Below the pieces are notes generated by a model. That model was not told the DNA's origin. It made no database searches and worked only from the letters and a program-made list of their open reading frames with translations. From contig NZ_JAOQJV010000002.1 of assembly GCF_025567415.1 (NCBI RefSeq), forward strand, positions 1-64,000: 64,000 nucleotides of DNA. Reading direction: 5' to 3'. Position 1 is the stretch's first letter; each line of letters starts with the position of its first letter. The DNA is from Claveliimonas ammoniilytica. GTDB lineage: Bacteria > Bacillota > Clostridia > Lachnospirales > Lachnospiraceae. A program made the position numbers and the translations under genes. This document shows, piece by piece, positions 16,862-26,987 of this stretch.

Positions 16862-18085
16862 ATGAAAAAAGGGTTATCAGTTATTAAATATATATTGTTA
16901 TCATTGGTGCTGTTTTTCGGCGGTGTAATGATAGAAGTGTCACCGACGGATTTTGTTAAGGCGGTTACACAGGATGTGAAAGATCTGACGCCGGATCAGA
17001 AGGATGACCCGGACAAGGCGAAAGATGTGCAGGATCAGGCACAGGCAGATGATAAAGATAAAGAAAAAGAACCGAAAGAAAATTACCTGAGATATTATTA
17101 TTCTCTGCTGGATGGTACAGAGAAAAATTGTTATGACAAAGTGTGCGATGCAATAGAAAATGAGGAAGCATCCGTTGAGCTGGAAGGGATCGATAAGGAT
17201 CAGCTGGCGCGGATCTTCCAGAGTGTGTATCTGGACTGGCCGGAGTATTTCTGGCTGGATTGTCTGCAGTATACATACAATACGAACCCGACAGGGGTGA
17301 TATTGAATTTGAATTATAATTATACGGGAGCAGAGCGTGAAAAGAGAGAGGCAATCGAAAAGCAACAGTCAGAAGAGATATTGGCAGGAGTGCCGGCTGG
17401 CGGTTCGGATTACGATAAGGTGAAATATGTCTTTGAGACGCTGGTAGACATGACGGAATATGATCTGTCTGCCCCGGATAATCAGAATATATATAGTGTA
17501 TTTGGCAACTGGACAACGGTGTGTGCGGGATATGCAGGAGCTACGAAGTACCTGCTTGACCGGGCAGGCGTGGATTGTATCTGGGTAACAGGAACCGGAG
17601 GAGGCGGACCACACGCATGGAATATCGTGAAATGTGATGGACAGTATTATTACGTGGACACTACCTGGGGGGATCCTGGTTACCGGGAACTGCAGGGAGA
17701 AGATGTGACGAAAGATTTTATTGCATATGAATACCTGTGCTGTTCCGGGCAGATGCTGAATCAGACACATACGCCTGATACTACTTATCCGCTGCCGGAA
17801 TGCACGGATACTTCTCTGGAATATTATCGGATGAAGGGCAGATATCTGGAAACGGCAGATGCCGGAATGACACTGGATATTATGAAACAGGCCTATAATG
17901 ACGGAAAGAAAAACATAAGAATACAGTATGCAAGCAGTGATCTGATGAATCAGATACTGGCGCAGTTGCAAGCCGATCTGGGATGGCAGATGATGGATTA
18001 TATACAGGCGCAAAGCGGCAAGACACCACAGCTGTGGTCGGAATATCAGTCTGCAAGCTGTGTGGTAATCGTTTATTGGGAGTAG
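16862..18085 (+). CDS. Exported transglutaminase-like cysteine protein
   Basis: A hydrophobic N-terminal segment (about 5-25) serves as signal or anchor, followed by a charged Asp/Lys linker (about 40-75). The core has the transglutaminase-like triad: C221 (TVCAGYAGATKYLL), H251 (GPHAWNIVKCDG) and D266 (YYYVDTTWGD). Bacterial proteins of this kind cut or cross-link proteins or peptides outside the cell; the substrate here is unknown. The gene lies behind a hairpin that may lower its expression relative to the first four genes and is followed after six bases by the TIR gene, its TAGGATG tail supplying the next ribosome binding site. It could act on the exported vWA protein (inference only). 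Confidence 0.85.
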   Translation: MKKGLSVIKYILLSLVLFFGGVMIEVSPTDFVKAVTQDVKDLTPDQKDDPDKAKDVQDQAQADDKDKEKEPKENYLRYYYSLLDGTEKNCYDKVCDAIENEEASVELEGIDKDQLARIFQSVYLDWPEYFWLDCLQYTYNTNPTGVILNLNYNYTGAEREKREAIEKQQSEEILAGVPAGGSDYDKVKYVFETLVDMTEYDLSAPDNQNIYSVFGNWTTVCAGYAGATKYLLDRAGVDCIWVTGTGGGGPHAWNIVKCDGQYYYVDTTWGDPGYRELQGEDVTKDFIAYEYLCCSGQMLNQTHTPDTTYPLPECTDTSLEYYRMKGRYLETADAGMTLDIMKQAYNDGKKNIRIQYASSDLMNQILAQLQADLGWQMMDYIQAQSGKTPQLWSEYQSASCVVIVYWE

Positions 18086-18091
18086 GATGTT

Positions 18092-21043
18092 ATGGAAAGT
18101 GAAAAGATCGTATTTATCAGTTATTCATCAAAAGAAATGGAAACGGCAGTGCGGGTTTGCAATTATCTGGAGGAACAGGGAATTGTATGTTGGATCGCTC
18201 CGCGTAACATAGAGGCAGGAGCCAACTATGCCAGTCAGATCGTGGCGGCAATCAGAAGATGCGATACGCTAGTTATGCTGGCATCTGAAAGTACCAATGT
18301 ATCCGGACATGTCAGTAATGAAGTAAGCATTGCTTTTGATAATAAGAAAAATATTATACCATTTAAACTTCAGGATATAGAATTTACGGATGAATATTTA
18401 TATTTTCTGGGAAGAAAACACTGGATTGAAGCGCATCAGGATTTTAATAAAGGATTATTAACATTAAAAGATACTATTTGCTCATTACGAAATAAAGAGA
18501 CAGGCAGCATAATAACAAAGCAGGAGCGACCGGAGCAGAATCCGGTACAGGATCGGAAGCAGGATACAGATACGGTGGTATCACCATGTTATAGCAGAGA
18601 AGCAATTGTTCGGCTGATTATTGAGAAGAGTCAGAAGTATCCGTACAATATTTATAAAAGACTAACAGACAGGTCCTATGAAGCAATGTTGGATTGCGCA
18701 GAGGAATTGTTTGATGCAACTATTCATGTGTATCGCCAGAGGAGAATGGTGGAATGCAGTAAGGAGTTTCCGGAGCTGATCGTGGAAGAACTGTCTGGTG
18801 AAAAGGAGAATTGTATTCAGGTGCAGGGACTTCCTGGAAGTGCCAAGAACATGCTGCTTCAGTTTGCGTTTTATAAGATGTTGAAGAATTTCAGTATGGG
18901 AGTCAGCAACGCGCTTCCATTTTATGTATCGGCGAGTTATTATGAGAAACTGCCATATAATCAGGAAAATGTGGCAGAGCAGATGAAAGCGATACTGGCT
19001 GAAGAATTTCAGGAATATTTTGAATATCTGCAGGAACATCCAGAAGTACGTCCTGTTTTATTCGTAGAAGCAATCCGTGAGCATAATGTGGCAAAGATAT
19101 CACCGGAAAATGTAATGTTTGAGCTTTGGAGAAAGTATGGAAAATTCAGCAGGATCTGTGCGATTGATGTGGGACTGATTAAAAATCGTGCAAGATTAAA
19201 GCGTGTGATCCCGATTGCCGGTGATAATAAAGGATATCTTTTTTCGACACATCAGGTTCCGACGGATGACAGGGAAACCGTGATTAAAATGATAAGGAGC
19301 ATTTATGGGATTTACCAGTATGAGCTGGATGTGGAAGAGACTTATCAGGTATTAAAGAGACTGAAATTCCCGGTGGTAGATATCTTTTTGATCCGCCTGA
19401 TCGCTACAGAGATGCAAACGGCATATGATTGCAGGGAGATCAGGCTTTCCGATATGTACGAGAAGTTGGCACTTTCTGAAGTATATGGTGATGTGGAAAA
19501 ATTAAAATGTGTGGCATCGGAATTGTACCACTATGTATTTGATGTGTCTTATAATCTGAACACGATCGAATATAATGGTGCGATGTGGTCTCTGCCACAT
19601 AAACATAGCACATATCTGGAGTTTCTGATTGCATACTATTTTGTGGATAAAGTAGAGCATTATCAGGAACAGGATGATTATGCTTTTTTAAAGACAATCA
19701 TGACAGCAATGTCTAATCGTTTTGTTGTTTCCTTTTTACAGGACAATTATCCACTTCAGGAGATTTTACTGGATTTTATAAAAGGAAAATATGACACGTT
19801 TGATGTGCGTCAGAAGAGCAATGCTGCGTATTGGCTTGGAAGACTGGAATATAAGAATCTGTCAGATGCAGCAGTGGAGATTCTTCAGAATGAATTCGAA
19901 CGATATAAAGATACAGCTAAGAAGGATAACAGGAATTGTCTTGAGAACTGTGACAGACAGTTTTTGTTCCGCTCAATCTGTACAGGTTTGATGTCGCAGG
20001 GACAGGTGGGGATTCTGGATGAGTATCTGTGTGTAGTGATTGTAAATGATATTGCTAATGCGATTAACCGGGGTGCGGTGATCGAGTATTTCGGAGATAA
20101 TTATCAGATGGCAGCACATGATGCTTATTATATGGATAAAGATATCAACCTGGGAGAGCAGGCAATACGAATTCTGAGCAGTCGGATCGAGAGCGTATTG
20201 TTAAGAGAGTCTGGCAGATATATTGAAAAAGATCTGGTGACAATGCTGTCTCTGCTGCAGGCGCGTATTCAAAATGAGAGAAAGACTCTGAAGTATGATC
20301 TGCGTCCACTGGCAGAAAAGGCATTGGAATATCTGTCTGCATATCAGACAAGACCGAAGAATGTTGTGTCGGACAAGCTGCAGTTTTATTTTAAGAGCAT
20401 GGAAGAAGATCTTCGGATTTATCTGGATTCGGAGAATTTTGACATCGGACCATTGATCTACAATCGCTATCGTGGATTGCGTGAGATTAAACGAAATCAA
20501 TGGCTGGAAAAACAGATTGAGGATCCGGAGAGCATTGCAGAACATACATTCAGTGCGTGGATCATGGCAATGTTTTTCCTGCCGGAAGAATATCCGGCAG
20601 ATGGTTATTCTAAGCGGGAAATTCTTGATATGCTGTTAGTTCATGATATGGCAGAAGCGGATGTGGGAGATCAGATGATCAGTCTGAATGAACCGAAGCG
20701 TGAATTGAAAAAGCAGAATGATGTGTTAAAGAAGCTTTTTGTCAAAGGCACCTATCCGGATATTGCGAATCTGACACATTATTATAATGTGTGGACTGGG
20801 TATTATAATGGAATGAATGTGAATGCCAGAATCGCAAGAGATATTAATTTGTTACAGACGGTGTACACATTTTGTGAATACTATTGCCGTTATCCGGAAC
20901 ATTTTGAATCTGCCGATGTGGAAAAATGGATGAAGGAAAAGAATAATCTGAAAACAGAACTGGGCTATGAATTATTTGACCGATTGATTACAAATAACCA
21001 GGATTTTATGGAGGTTGTTTGCCTATCAGGTAAGCAGGAGTAG
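18092..21043 (+). CDS. TIR domain / P-loop-like / C-terminal HD phosphohydrolase fusion
   Basis: The 983-residue protein starts with a TIR domain (about 4-130: VFISYSSKEM, WIAPRNIEAGANYASQI, CDTLVMLAS), with E77 at the place of the catalytic Glu of NAD-cleaving TIRs. A region at about 240-460 looks like a STAND-type NTPase: GLPGSAKN (246-253) sits where a Walker A would be but lacks the final Thr/Ser, and VRPVLFVEA replaces Walker B, so activity is doubtful. A helical repeat-like middle follows. The C-terminus (about 800-960) is an HD domain with H818 (IAEHTF) and H851-D852 (LLVHDMAEADVGD), the arrangement seen in YfbR/HDDC2-type deoxynucleotidases. So the protein could combine nucleotide or NAD destruction with sensing. 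No membrane segment is seen. Confidence 0.8.
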   Translation: MESEKIVFISYSSKEMETAVRVCNYLEEQGIVCWIAPRNIEAGANYASQIVAAIRRCDTLVMLASESTNVSGHVSNEVSIAFDNKKNIIPFKLQDIEFTDEYLYFLGRKHWIEAHQDFNKGLLTLKDTICSLRNKETGSIITKQERPEQNPVQDRKQDTDTVVSPCYSREAIVRLIIEKSQKYPYNIYKRLTDRSYEAMLDCAEELFDATIHVYRQRRMVECSKEFPELIVEELSGEKENCIQVQGLPGSAKNMLLQFAFYKMLKNFSMGVSNALPFYVSASYYEKLPYNQENVAEQMKAILAEEFQEYFEYLQEHPEVRPVLFVEAIREHNVAKISPENVMFELWRKYGKFSRICAIDVGLIKNRARLKRVIPIAGDNKGYLFSTHQVPTDDRETVIKMIRSIYGIYQYELDVEETYQVLKRLKFPVVDIFLIRLIATEMQTAYDCREIRLSDMYEKLALSEVYGDVEKLKCVASELYHYVFDVSYNLNTIEYNGAMWSLPHKHSTYLEFLIAYYFVDKVEHYQEQDDYAFLKTIMTAMSNRFVVSFLQDNYPLQEILLDFIKGKYDTFDVRQKSNAAYWLGRLEYKNLSDAAVEILQNEFERYKDTAKKDNRNCLENCDRQFLFRSICTGLMSQGQVGILDEYLCVVIVNDIANAINRGAVIEYFGDNYQMAAHDAYYMDKDINLGEQAIRILSSRIESVLLRESGRYIEKDLVTMLSLLQARIQNERKTLKYDLRPLAEKALEYLSAYQTRPKNVVSDKLQFYFKSMEEDLRIYLDSENFDIGPLIYNRYRGLREIKRNQWLEKQIEDPESIAEHTFSAWIMAMFFLPEEYPADGYSKREILDMLLVHDMAEADVGDQMISLNEPKRELKKQNDVLKKLFVKGTYPDIANLTHYYNVWTGYYNGMNVNARIARDINLLQTVYTFCEYYCRYPEHFESADVEKWMKEKNNLKTELGYELFDRLITNNQDFMEVVCLSGKQE

Positions 21044-21047
21044 CGAG

Positions 21048-24000
21048 ATGAGAAGAGCAAGAAAGAAGACGGTAAGGGTAAATGCGTACAGACTGGGAGA
21101 ACAGAGTGAAGGGCTTGACAGACTGATAAAAGAAGGTCTGGTAAGTCAATCAGATGACGGAACCTTTGAAGTACATACAATGGAAACGAAAGATGAAAAG
21201 GGGGAGACGGCGCATGCAGGAGACTATGTGAAGCTGGATGCATTCGGCAGACCGTACCCCAATAAGGCAGAGTTCTTTGAAAAGAATCACAGGCATATAG
21301 ATGGTGATCAGTATGAGCAGTTTCCAAAAGACCGGGAAGTCTGGATGATGGGTGATGCAATGTGCCCGGAGGTTGAGTTTCTCATAGAGCAGGGAAGGCT
21401 GGAACTTCATAAGGAAGATCCGGAACATTATTTTAAGGGAACCGGCTGGGGTACAAAGCTTACCGCATCCAGTGATGCGGCACTTGTATTCTATGAGATT
21501 AAGCGGAATGCCGGTGGAAATATTGTGGATGCTGAGTTTAACTTTGTGGACAGAGATACGTTTGAAGAGACCTATGAACTGATCAAAGATAAAGAACCGG
21601 TCAGGTATGATGCATTTATCAGTTACAGTCACAGCGAGCCGGATGCATTTGTAGCAGGAAAGCTGCATACCATGCTGGAGCATTATAAGGTGCCGAAGAA
21701 GATTCAGGAGATCAGCGGTAAGAAAAAGATTGAACGGGTATTTCGCGACAGAGAAGAACTTCCGTTGTCTGCAAATCTGGCAATGGGTATCTGTGAGGCA
21801 CTGGAAAATTCAGAATATCTGATCGTTATCTGCTCACCGAGATCCGTGAAGTCGGAATGGGTACAGCGGGAGATCGAGACATTTCTGTTGACACATACGA
21901 AGGACAAAGTGCTGACACTGCTGGCAGAAGGTGAGCCGGAAGAGGCGTTTCCGGATATCCTGTGTTATGAAGAGAAAATATTGCAGCGACCGGACGGTAC
22001 GGCAGAAACAGTTCGTGAACGCATCGAGCCGATGGCAGCAGATGTGAGAGGTGCCGATCACAGAGAGATAGAAAAGAAGCTGAAGGAAGAGTTCCTAAGA
22101 ATATTAGCGCCGATGCTTGGCTGTACTTATGATGAGCTGAAGCAGAGACACCGGGATTACATGTTCCGCCGTGTAATCGCGGGTGTGAGTGCGGCAGCAG
22201 TGCTGGCAGTCGGAGTGACCGCATTTACACTGTATCAGGCAGCAAAGACGGAAGCACAGTATCAGGAGGCGAGGCGCAATCAGGCAAGATACCTTGCGGA
22301 CATTTCCGGGGATCTGTTAGATAGCGGTGACCGAATGGGTGCACTTAAGACCGTGATGGCGATCACGCCGGACGATCCAGACGCCGATGAACCGGTGGTG
22401 GCGGAGCAGATGTATGCGCTGAATCAGGCACTGTATTCCTATCAGCACACAGATACATTTATGGATTATAAGACAGAAGGCGCTTATGAACTGGATGCAC
22501 GAGTGCGGGCACAGGATGGGAATCAGGAAGAATACCTGAGTCCGGACGGAACAGTCTATTGTTGCCTGGATCAGCTGGGAACAGCCTATGTGCTGGATGT
22601 AGAATCAGGTACCTGTACATGGAAGATAAATCCGGGCAAGTTAAAAGGGTATGATGGCGGTGTATTTCAGTACATCGCACCAATATCAGACAGTCAGGCA
22701 GTTGCAGTGTCTCAGGAAGAAATCTTGTTTTTGGATTGGAAAAAGAAGAAAGTTGTAAGTAAGATTGAACGTCAGGAAGAAGAGATTCAGGCTGCAAATC
22801 TTTATTATGCGATATCAGGTACGAATCTTGCGGTTACAAATGGACATGTTCTGTGGGTTTATGATCTGGAACAGAAAACATGTACACATCAGATAGAGTA
22901 TGAAAGTGAGGACTTCATTTATCGGCCATCTATGGTGTTTAATGAAGATGGAAGCGAAATTGCGATGAGTACTGGCAGTCCTGCGAAGGAAAATGTTGAA
23001 AGAGGCGTTATATGTGTGTCTCTTGCAGATGAGAGCATTACCAGACTTTCTGATGTGGATTCGGATGTGATGACATATGCGGGGGAACATCGTGTGGCAG
23101 TGGTGCAGTGTGAACTAGCGGGAGAAGTGAAGGCATATGATGACAAACCTCCGCTAAGGTATTATGTGACAATGTATGATACGGAGTCGGGAGAGCGTGT
23201 CTGGACATCGGAAGACTATGACGTACAGGCAATATCCAGACCATGTACCATACAGACGGCTGCTGTGAATACGGATGGAAATGAACAGAGTCTGATAGTA
23301 GTGTCGCTGAAAGATAAATTTTTACAATTAGACGCAGAAACGGGAAGTACTGTGTGCTCGCAGGTATATTCCAGCAATATTGCAGGTGTGAGACATGAAT
23401 GGGATGAGTGGTATATAGTAGGCCTGGAGGATGGAAGAATGTATCCGGCATTCGCGGGGAGAATTGTAGAGAATACCGGAGATCTGGTGATCGGAGAAAT
23501 TCATAAGAATGTTGGAAATGTGGTATATAGCAATGCGATGGGAAGTGTAATCAGGACAGAAGAGTCTGGAAGAAAAGTAACTTTTTGCAGACGGGTACAG
23601 GATACACAGATGAAGAAATTCACATTTGACAGTTCGTATAACAATATAGAATATATATCAGTCCCTGAGGGGGATGATACGGCTACGTATCGTGTGGTCG
23701 AAGGAAAAGATGGCGTAATAGGAGCTGTTAAGACACTGAGCGTATTGAAAGTCGGGGAGGATAAAGTAATCTATGAATACCAGTGTGGAGAAGATTCCGA
23801 GATAAATGATGTGACAATCTGCAAACTGGAGAATCAGACCTGCCTGATGTTTTATGACAAAGAAAGAGGGGAGACACTGGTAGACTTGGATACGGGGAAG
23901 GTGTTGTGGAGACAGCTTCTGAAAGAAAGTGATTACCGGAATTATGCTGTACAGTGTTTTCATCAGACAGAAAGATGCGTTGTATATAGTCGCCGCCGTT

Positions 24001-24809
24001 TTATTGTGGCAGATATGACGGAAGACGGGATTGATGTTTCGAATAAAGACGGTCTTGTAGATGATGAGAAGTTCGTGGATGCAGAAAATTATATTGCAGA
24101 TATTGTAGTCACAGCAGATGATAAATATGTGATTATGGAGGTGCGTGATTATGATTCCAGTTTTTTGAAAGTATGGGATGTAGAAGCAGGAAAATGGAAG
24201 AAGATCGATGGCAAGCAGGAGTATCCGATGGGAGCTTGGAATGGATTTGTATTGGGTAAGGAAAGCCCGGTACTTGCAGCATATACGACAGATGGTACGA
24301 TCGATATTCTGGATCTGGAAACGGGTACCTGTAAGCAATCACTTGCCAGCGGATATTATAAAACGGTGCAGTGCGCATTTATGAATCAGGATCAGTATCT
24401 GTTAAGCTATGGTGACGATCAGTATCTGACGATGTGGGATGTGGAATCCGGCAAAGTGCGGATGCGGGATGATTCTGGAGATGCCAGCGGCAATCTTGTG
24501 ACAGATGGGAACAGCAATTATTTTGGACTTATGTACCGTGGTTACAGGTGGAGCGATGGCGATTATAAGGATTCCAGTCTGAGAATATATTCGGTAGATG
24601 ACGATGGGCAGTTTTACGCTTATGCGGATGTGCCGAGTGGATATGCCAGCTTTGAGGGCAATGAGATATTTGTGGTCTGGCTGGTAGGTGAGAATGGCTA
24701 TTTCGCACCGTTATATGATTATCGGGAACTGAAGAAACGCGCAGAGGATGTACTGGATGGAGCGACACTTACGGATGCAGAAAAAAAGCAGTACTTTGTG
24801 TCGGAATAA
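21048..24809 (+). CDS. PGDYG / TIR / membrane helix / beta-propeller protein
   Basis: Start chosen at ATG 21048, behind GCAGGAG, four bases after the preceding stop. Residues about 50-180 match the PGDYG domain (HAGDYVKLDAFGRPYPN). A TIR domain of the TIR_2 type follows at 185-330 (YDAFISYSH, FRDREELPLSANL, SEWVQRE with E275 as the likely catalytic Glu). One membrane helix lies at about 373-393 (VIAGVSAAAVLAVGVTAFTLY). The remaining 850 residues show repeating blade-like strands (VWDVEAGKW, MWDVESGKVR, ILDLETGTC), that is a WD40/PQQ-like beta propeller, on the far side of the membrane from the TIR. This is the layout of a transmembrane receptor: an outside propeller and an inside TIR. It is the second TIR protein in the operon. 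Confidence 0.8.
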   Translation: MRRARKKTVRVNAYRLGEQSEGLDRLIKEGLVSQSDDGTFEVHTMETKDEKGETAHAGDYVKLDAFGRPYPNKAEFFEKNHRHIDGDQYEQFPKDREVWMMGDAMCPEVEFLIEQGRLELHKEDPEHYFKGTGWGTKLTASSDAALVFYEIKRNAGGNIVDAEFNFVDRDTFEETYELIKDKEPVRYDAFISYSHSEPDAFVAGKLHTMLEHYKVPKKIQEISGKKKIERVFRDREELPLSANLAMGICEALENSEYLIVICSPRSVKSEWVQREIETFLLTHTKDKVLTLLAEGEPEEAFPDILCYEEKILQRPDGTAETVRERIEPMAADVRGADHREIEKKLKEEFLRILAPMLGCTYDELKQRHRDYMFRRVIAGVSAAAVLAVGVTAFTLYQAAKTEAQYQEARRNQARYLADISGDLLDSGDRMGALKTVMAITPDDPDADEPVVAEQMYALNQALYSYQHTDTFMDYKTEGAYELDARVRAQDGNQEEYLSPDGTVYCCLDQLGTAYVLDVESGTCTWKINPGKLKGYDGGVFQYIAPISDSQAVAVSQEEILFLDWKKKKVVSKIERQEEEIQAANLYYAISGTNLAVTNGHVLWVYDLEQKTCTHQIEYESEDFIYRPSMVFNEDGSEIAMSTGSPAKENVERGVICVSLADESITRLSDVDSDVMTYAGEHRVAVVQCELAGEVKAYDDKPPLRYYVTMYDTESGERVWTSEDYDVQAISRPCTIQTAAVNTDGNEQSLIVVSLKDKFLQLDAETGSTVCSQVYSSNIAGVRHEWDEWYIVGLEDGRMYPAFAGRIVENTGDLVIGEIHKNVGNVVYSNAMGSVIRTEESGRKVTFCRRVQDTQMKKFTFDSSYNNIEYISVPEGDDTATYRVVEGKDGVIGAVKTLSVLKVGEDKVIYEYQCGEDSEINDVTICKLENQTCLMFYDKERGETLVDLDTGKVLWRQLLKESDYRNYAVQCFHQTERCVVYSRRRFIVADMTEDGIDVSNKDGLVDDEKFVDAENYIADIVVTADDKYVIMEVRDYDSSFLKVWDVEAGKWKKIDGKQEYPMGAWNGFVLGKESPVLAAYTTDGTIDILDLETGTCKQSLASGYYKTVQCAFMNQDQYLLSYGDDQYLTMWDVESGKVRMRDDSGDASGNLVTDGNSNYFGLMYRGYRWSDGDYKDSSLRIYSVDDDGQFYAYADVPSGYASFEGNEIFVVWLVGENGYFAPLYDYRELKKRAEDVLDGATLTDAEKKQYFVSE

Positions 24810-24824
24810 AGGAGTAATTGGAAC

Positions 24825-26987
24825 ATGATATGGAAGATATGTTTTGCTATGGCAATTTTGTTTGTCCTGGCAGGGACTGTGGTGTATATCATCTGCAGAA
24901 AACAGGGAGCAAGTCGAATACAATATCTGGGCGCAGGCGTATTTCTTGCGTCGGTAACCATGTGTTTCCCGGTGATGTATATGCAGGAGAACGCGGGAAT
25001 CGCACTGGCAATGTGTATTTCTCACAGTATTCGGATGTTTGTGGTGGATACCGGTGCGGATGATATCCTCAGTATGCTTACGAGAGATATACTCGACTCT
25101 ATGCTGCTTCCATATAAGATATTGGCGGTGACGTTGTATCTGCTGGCGCCGGTATTTACATTAGGCGTGGTGCTGCAGTATTTTTCAAATACATTTGAGC
25201 GGCTGCGGCTGCGCCTGAAGAAAAAACATGATCTGTATATCTTTTCAGAATTGAATGCGCGTTCGTTAGAGATCGCATTCGATATGTGGAGCTGTGCAAA
25301 AAAATCGGGACGCAGACTGGAAATCGTATTCTGTTGTTCTGACAAGAAGGACAGTGTTAATACGGATCAGGAAAAAAGTGCACGTAAGCTGAATGCAGTG
25401 CTTTTGCCGGAAGAGATTATACATGTGAGGCTGAATAGTCAGAGTCGCAGGGTGAATTATTATATAATCTCAGAAGACGATGATGCGAATGTAGATCAGA
25501 CATTGAAAATGATTCATGACATGACAGGTGGATCAGCCTGGTATACCAAACAGAGGTTGTGTCAGAAAAATGTAACACTTCATTGTTATGCGACCAATGC
25601 GGAAGCGGAGAGTCTGTTGGATGCCAAAGATAAGCAGGATTTGAGAGTTGTGCTTGTAGACGAAGTGCGGGATGCTGTCTATGAACAGTTATATGAATAT
25701 CCGCTGTATACGAATCAGATGCAGACAGGTGGAGCAAAGCAGAAGATACTTACACTTTTGATTCTGGGTGGTGGTAAAGCAGGATGTGAATTTCTGAAGG
25801 CGGCTGTCTGGAGTGGTCGGATGATAAGTTATAAGCTGAATATTCATCTGTTTGATCTGGAAGGGACGCAGCTGAAAGACAGGCTGGAAGCAGAGTGTCC
25901 GGAACTTTTGCCAGATGAAGGTAATTATCAGATCTGCATTCATGAGGGAGATATCTTCGGCAGCACAATGCAGCGTGAACTGGACGCATTAGGACAGGTG
26001 GATTATTGTGTATCAGCGCTGGGAGACGATGAGACCTCGATTCGTGCAGCGGTATGGATGAGACGCCATTTTTGTGCAAAAGCGGGATACACAAAACCAT
26101 TTATCTGTGCGTATGTACAAAGTTCGGCAAAGAAAATGGCGGTCAGTGAACTTTCGGAAAATACGAGAAGAAAGACCAGTCTTTCTTATGATATTGTACC
26201 GTTTGGATGTGGCGGGGCCTATTATGGTAATGAATCGGATGCGGCATTTGTACTGGAATATCTGGGACTTGGTGTGCAGTCACATTATTTCCGTCTGAAC
26301 CGGGAATCCGATGCAGAGTCCCGACGGTATGCAGTGCAGAATTTTTATGAAAAGCAGGGCAATCGCCGATCGAGTATAGCGAATGGTATGCATATCAGTA
26401 CCAAATTATGGGAAATGGGATATGGCATTCTGCGTGTACCGGAAAATGGCGAAGAACTGGAATGTTACCGCAGGTGCGTAAAACCGGTGGATTTCGCTGA
26501 GATATTGGCATCATTAAGCGAAACAGAGCGTGCGGCTTATTACAATCTGGAACATGAACGGTGGATGGCATATGTCCGCACGGAAGGATGGAGGCTGTCA
26601 AGTAGCGGAGGCAGGACGCTTGCGGAGATCCGTGCCTGTTATGAGTTGTATTGCGAGGAATTCAAGAATCAGAATTATCTGGCGAAAATGCATCCGGCAC
26701 TGGTGCCGATAGAGAGCGATGACCCATCAGTAGCGACGCTTCAGCAGGTGGATGATATGATCGTGCAGGTGAACCGGGAAAAGGGACTTGGAGAATATTA
26801 TCCGGATTATGTGCAGTCAGATGTGGAACTTGTGGATCATATCGGAGAGATCGTATCCGGTGTCTGGTGTGGATCGGAGGGCATGCAGATAGCAGGAACA
26901 CTGGCAAAAGAAGGCACGTGTGTGATCTGCAGCCTGGAGGATATACGCAGATATAATTATAACGAAAGAAAGGAAAAGAGAGTATGA
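24825..26987 (+). CDS. Channel-like membrane protein with Rossmann (RCK-like) and RyR-like domains
   Basis: Three membrane helices are clear (about 3-23, 34-53, 98-120). Two Rossmann-type regions follow: one at about 134-290 (KHDLYIFSELNARS) without a clear Gly motif, and one at about 308-470 with LLILGGGKAGCEF (Gly motif 315-320), as in TrkA-N/RCK domains that gate ion channels by binding nucleotides. Near residue 572-588, NLEHERWMAYVRTEGWRL matches the core of RyR-type domains (H577, E578, R579, W580). The set suggests a nucleotide-gated channel or a sensor coupled to ion flow. A classic K+ selectivity filter (TVGYG) is absent, so the ion, if any, is unknown. The stop overlaps the ATG of the lipoprotein gene. 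Confidence 0.7.
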   Translation: MIWKICFAMAILFVLAGTVVYIICRKQGASRIQYLGAGVFLASVTMCFPVMYMQENAGIALAMCISHSIRMFVVDTGADDILSMLTRDILDSMLLPYKILAVTLYLLAPVFTLGVVLQYFSNTFERLRLRLKKKHDLYIFSELNARSLEIAFDMWSCAKKSGRRLEIVFCCSDKKDSVNTDQEKSARKLNAVLLPEEIIHVRLNSQSRRVNYYIISEDDDANVDQTLKMIHDMTGGSAWYTKQRLCQKNVTLHCYATNAEAESLLDAKDKQDLRVVLVDEVRDAVYEQLYEYPLYTNQMQTGGAKQKILTLLILGGGKAGCEFLKAAVWSGRMISYKLNIHLFDLEGTQLKDRLEAECPELLPDEGNYQICIHEGDIFGSTMQRELDALGQVDYCVSALGDDETSIRAAVWMRRHFCAKAGYTKPFICAYVQSSAKKMAVSELSENTRRKTSLSYDIVPFGCGGAYYGNESDAAFVLEYLGLGVQSHYFRLNRESDAESRRYAVQNFYEKQGNRRSSIANGMHISTKLWEMGYGILRVPENGEELECYRRCVKPVDFAEILASLSETERAAYYNLEHERWMAYVRTEGWRLSSSGGRTLAEIRACYELYCEEFKNQNYLAKMHPALVPIESDDPSVATLQQVDDMIVQVNREKGLGEYYPDYVQSDVELVDHIGEIVSGVWCGSEGMQIAGTLAKEGTCVICSLEDIRRYNYNERKEKRV

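Noticed and set aside
23658..24338. Open frame of 226 codons on the minus strand
   Set aside because: Shadow of the propeller part of the PGDYG-TIR gene; composition is Ile/His/Cys-rich and no family is seen.
18092..24809. Thoeris defence system
   Set aside because: Two TIR proteins are present, but there is no ThsA-type SIR2/SLOG partner, and the TIR proteins are large fusions.
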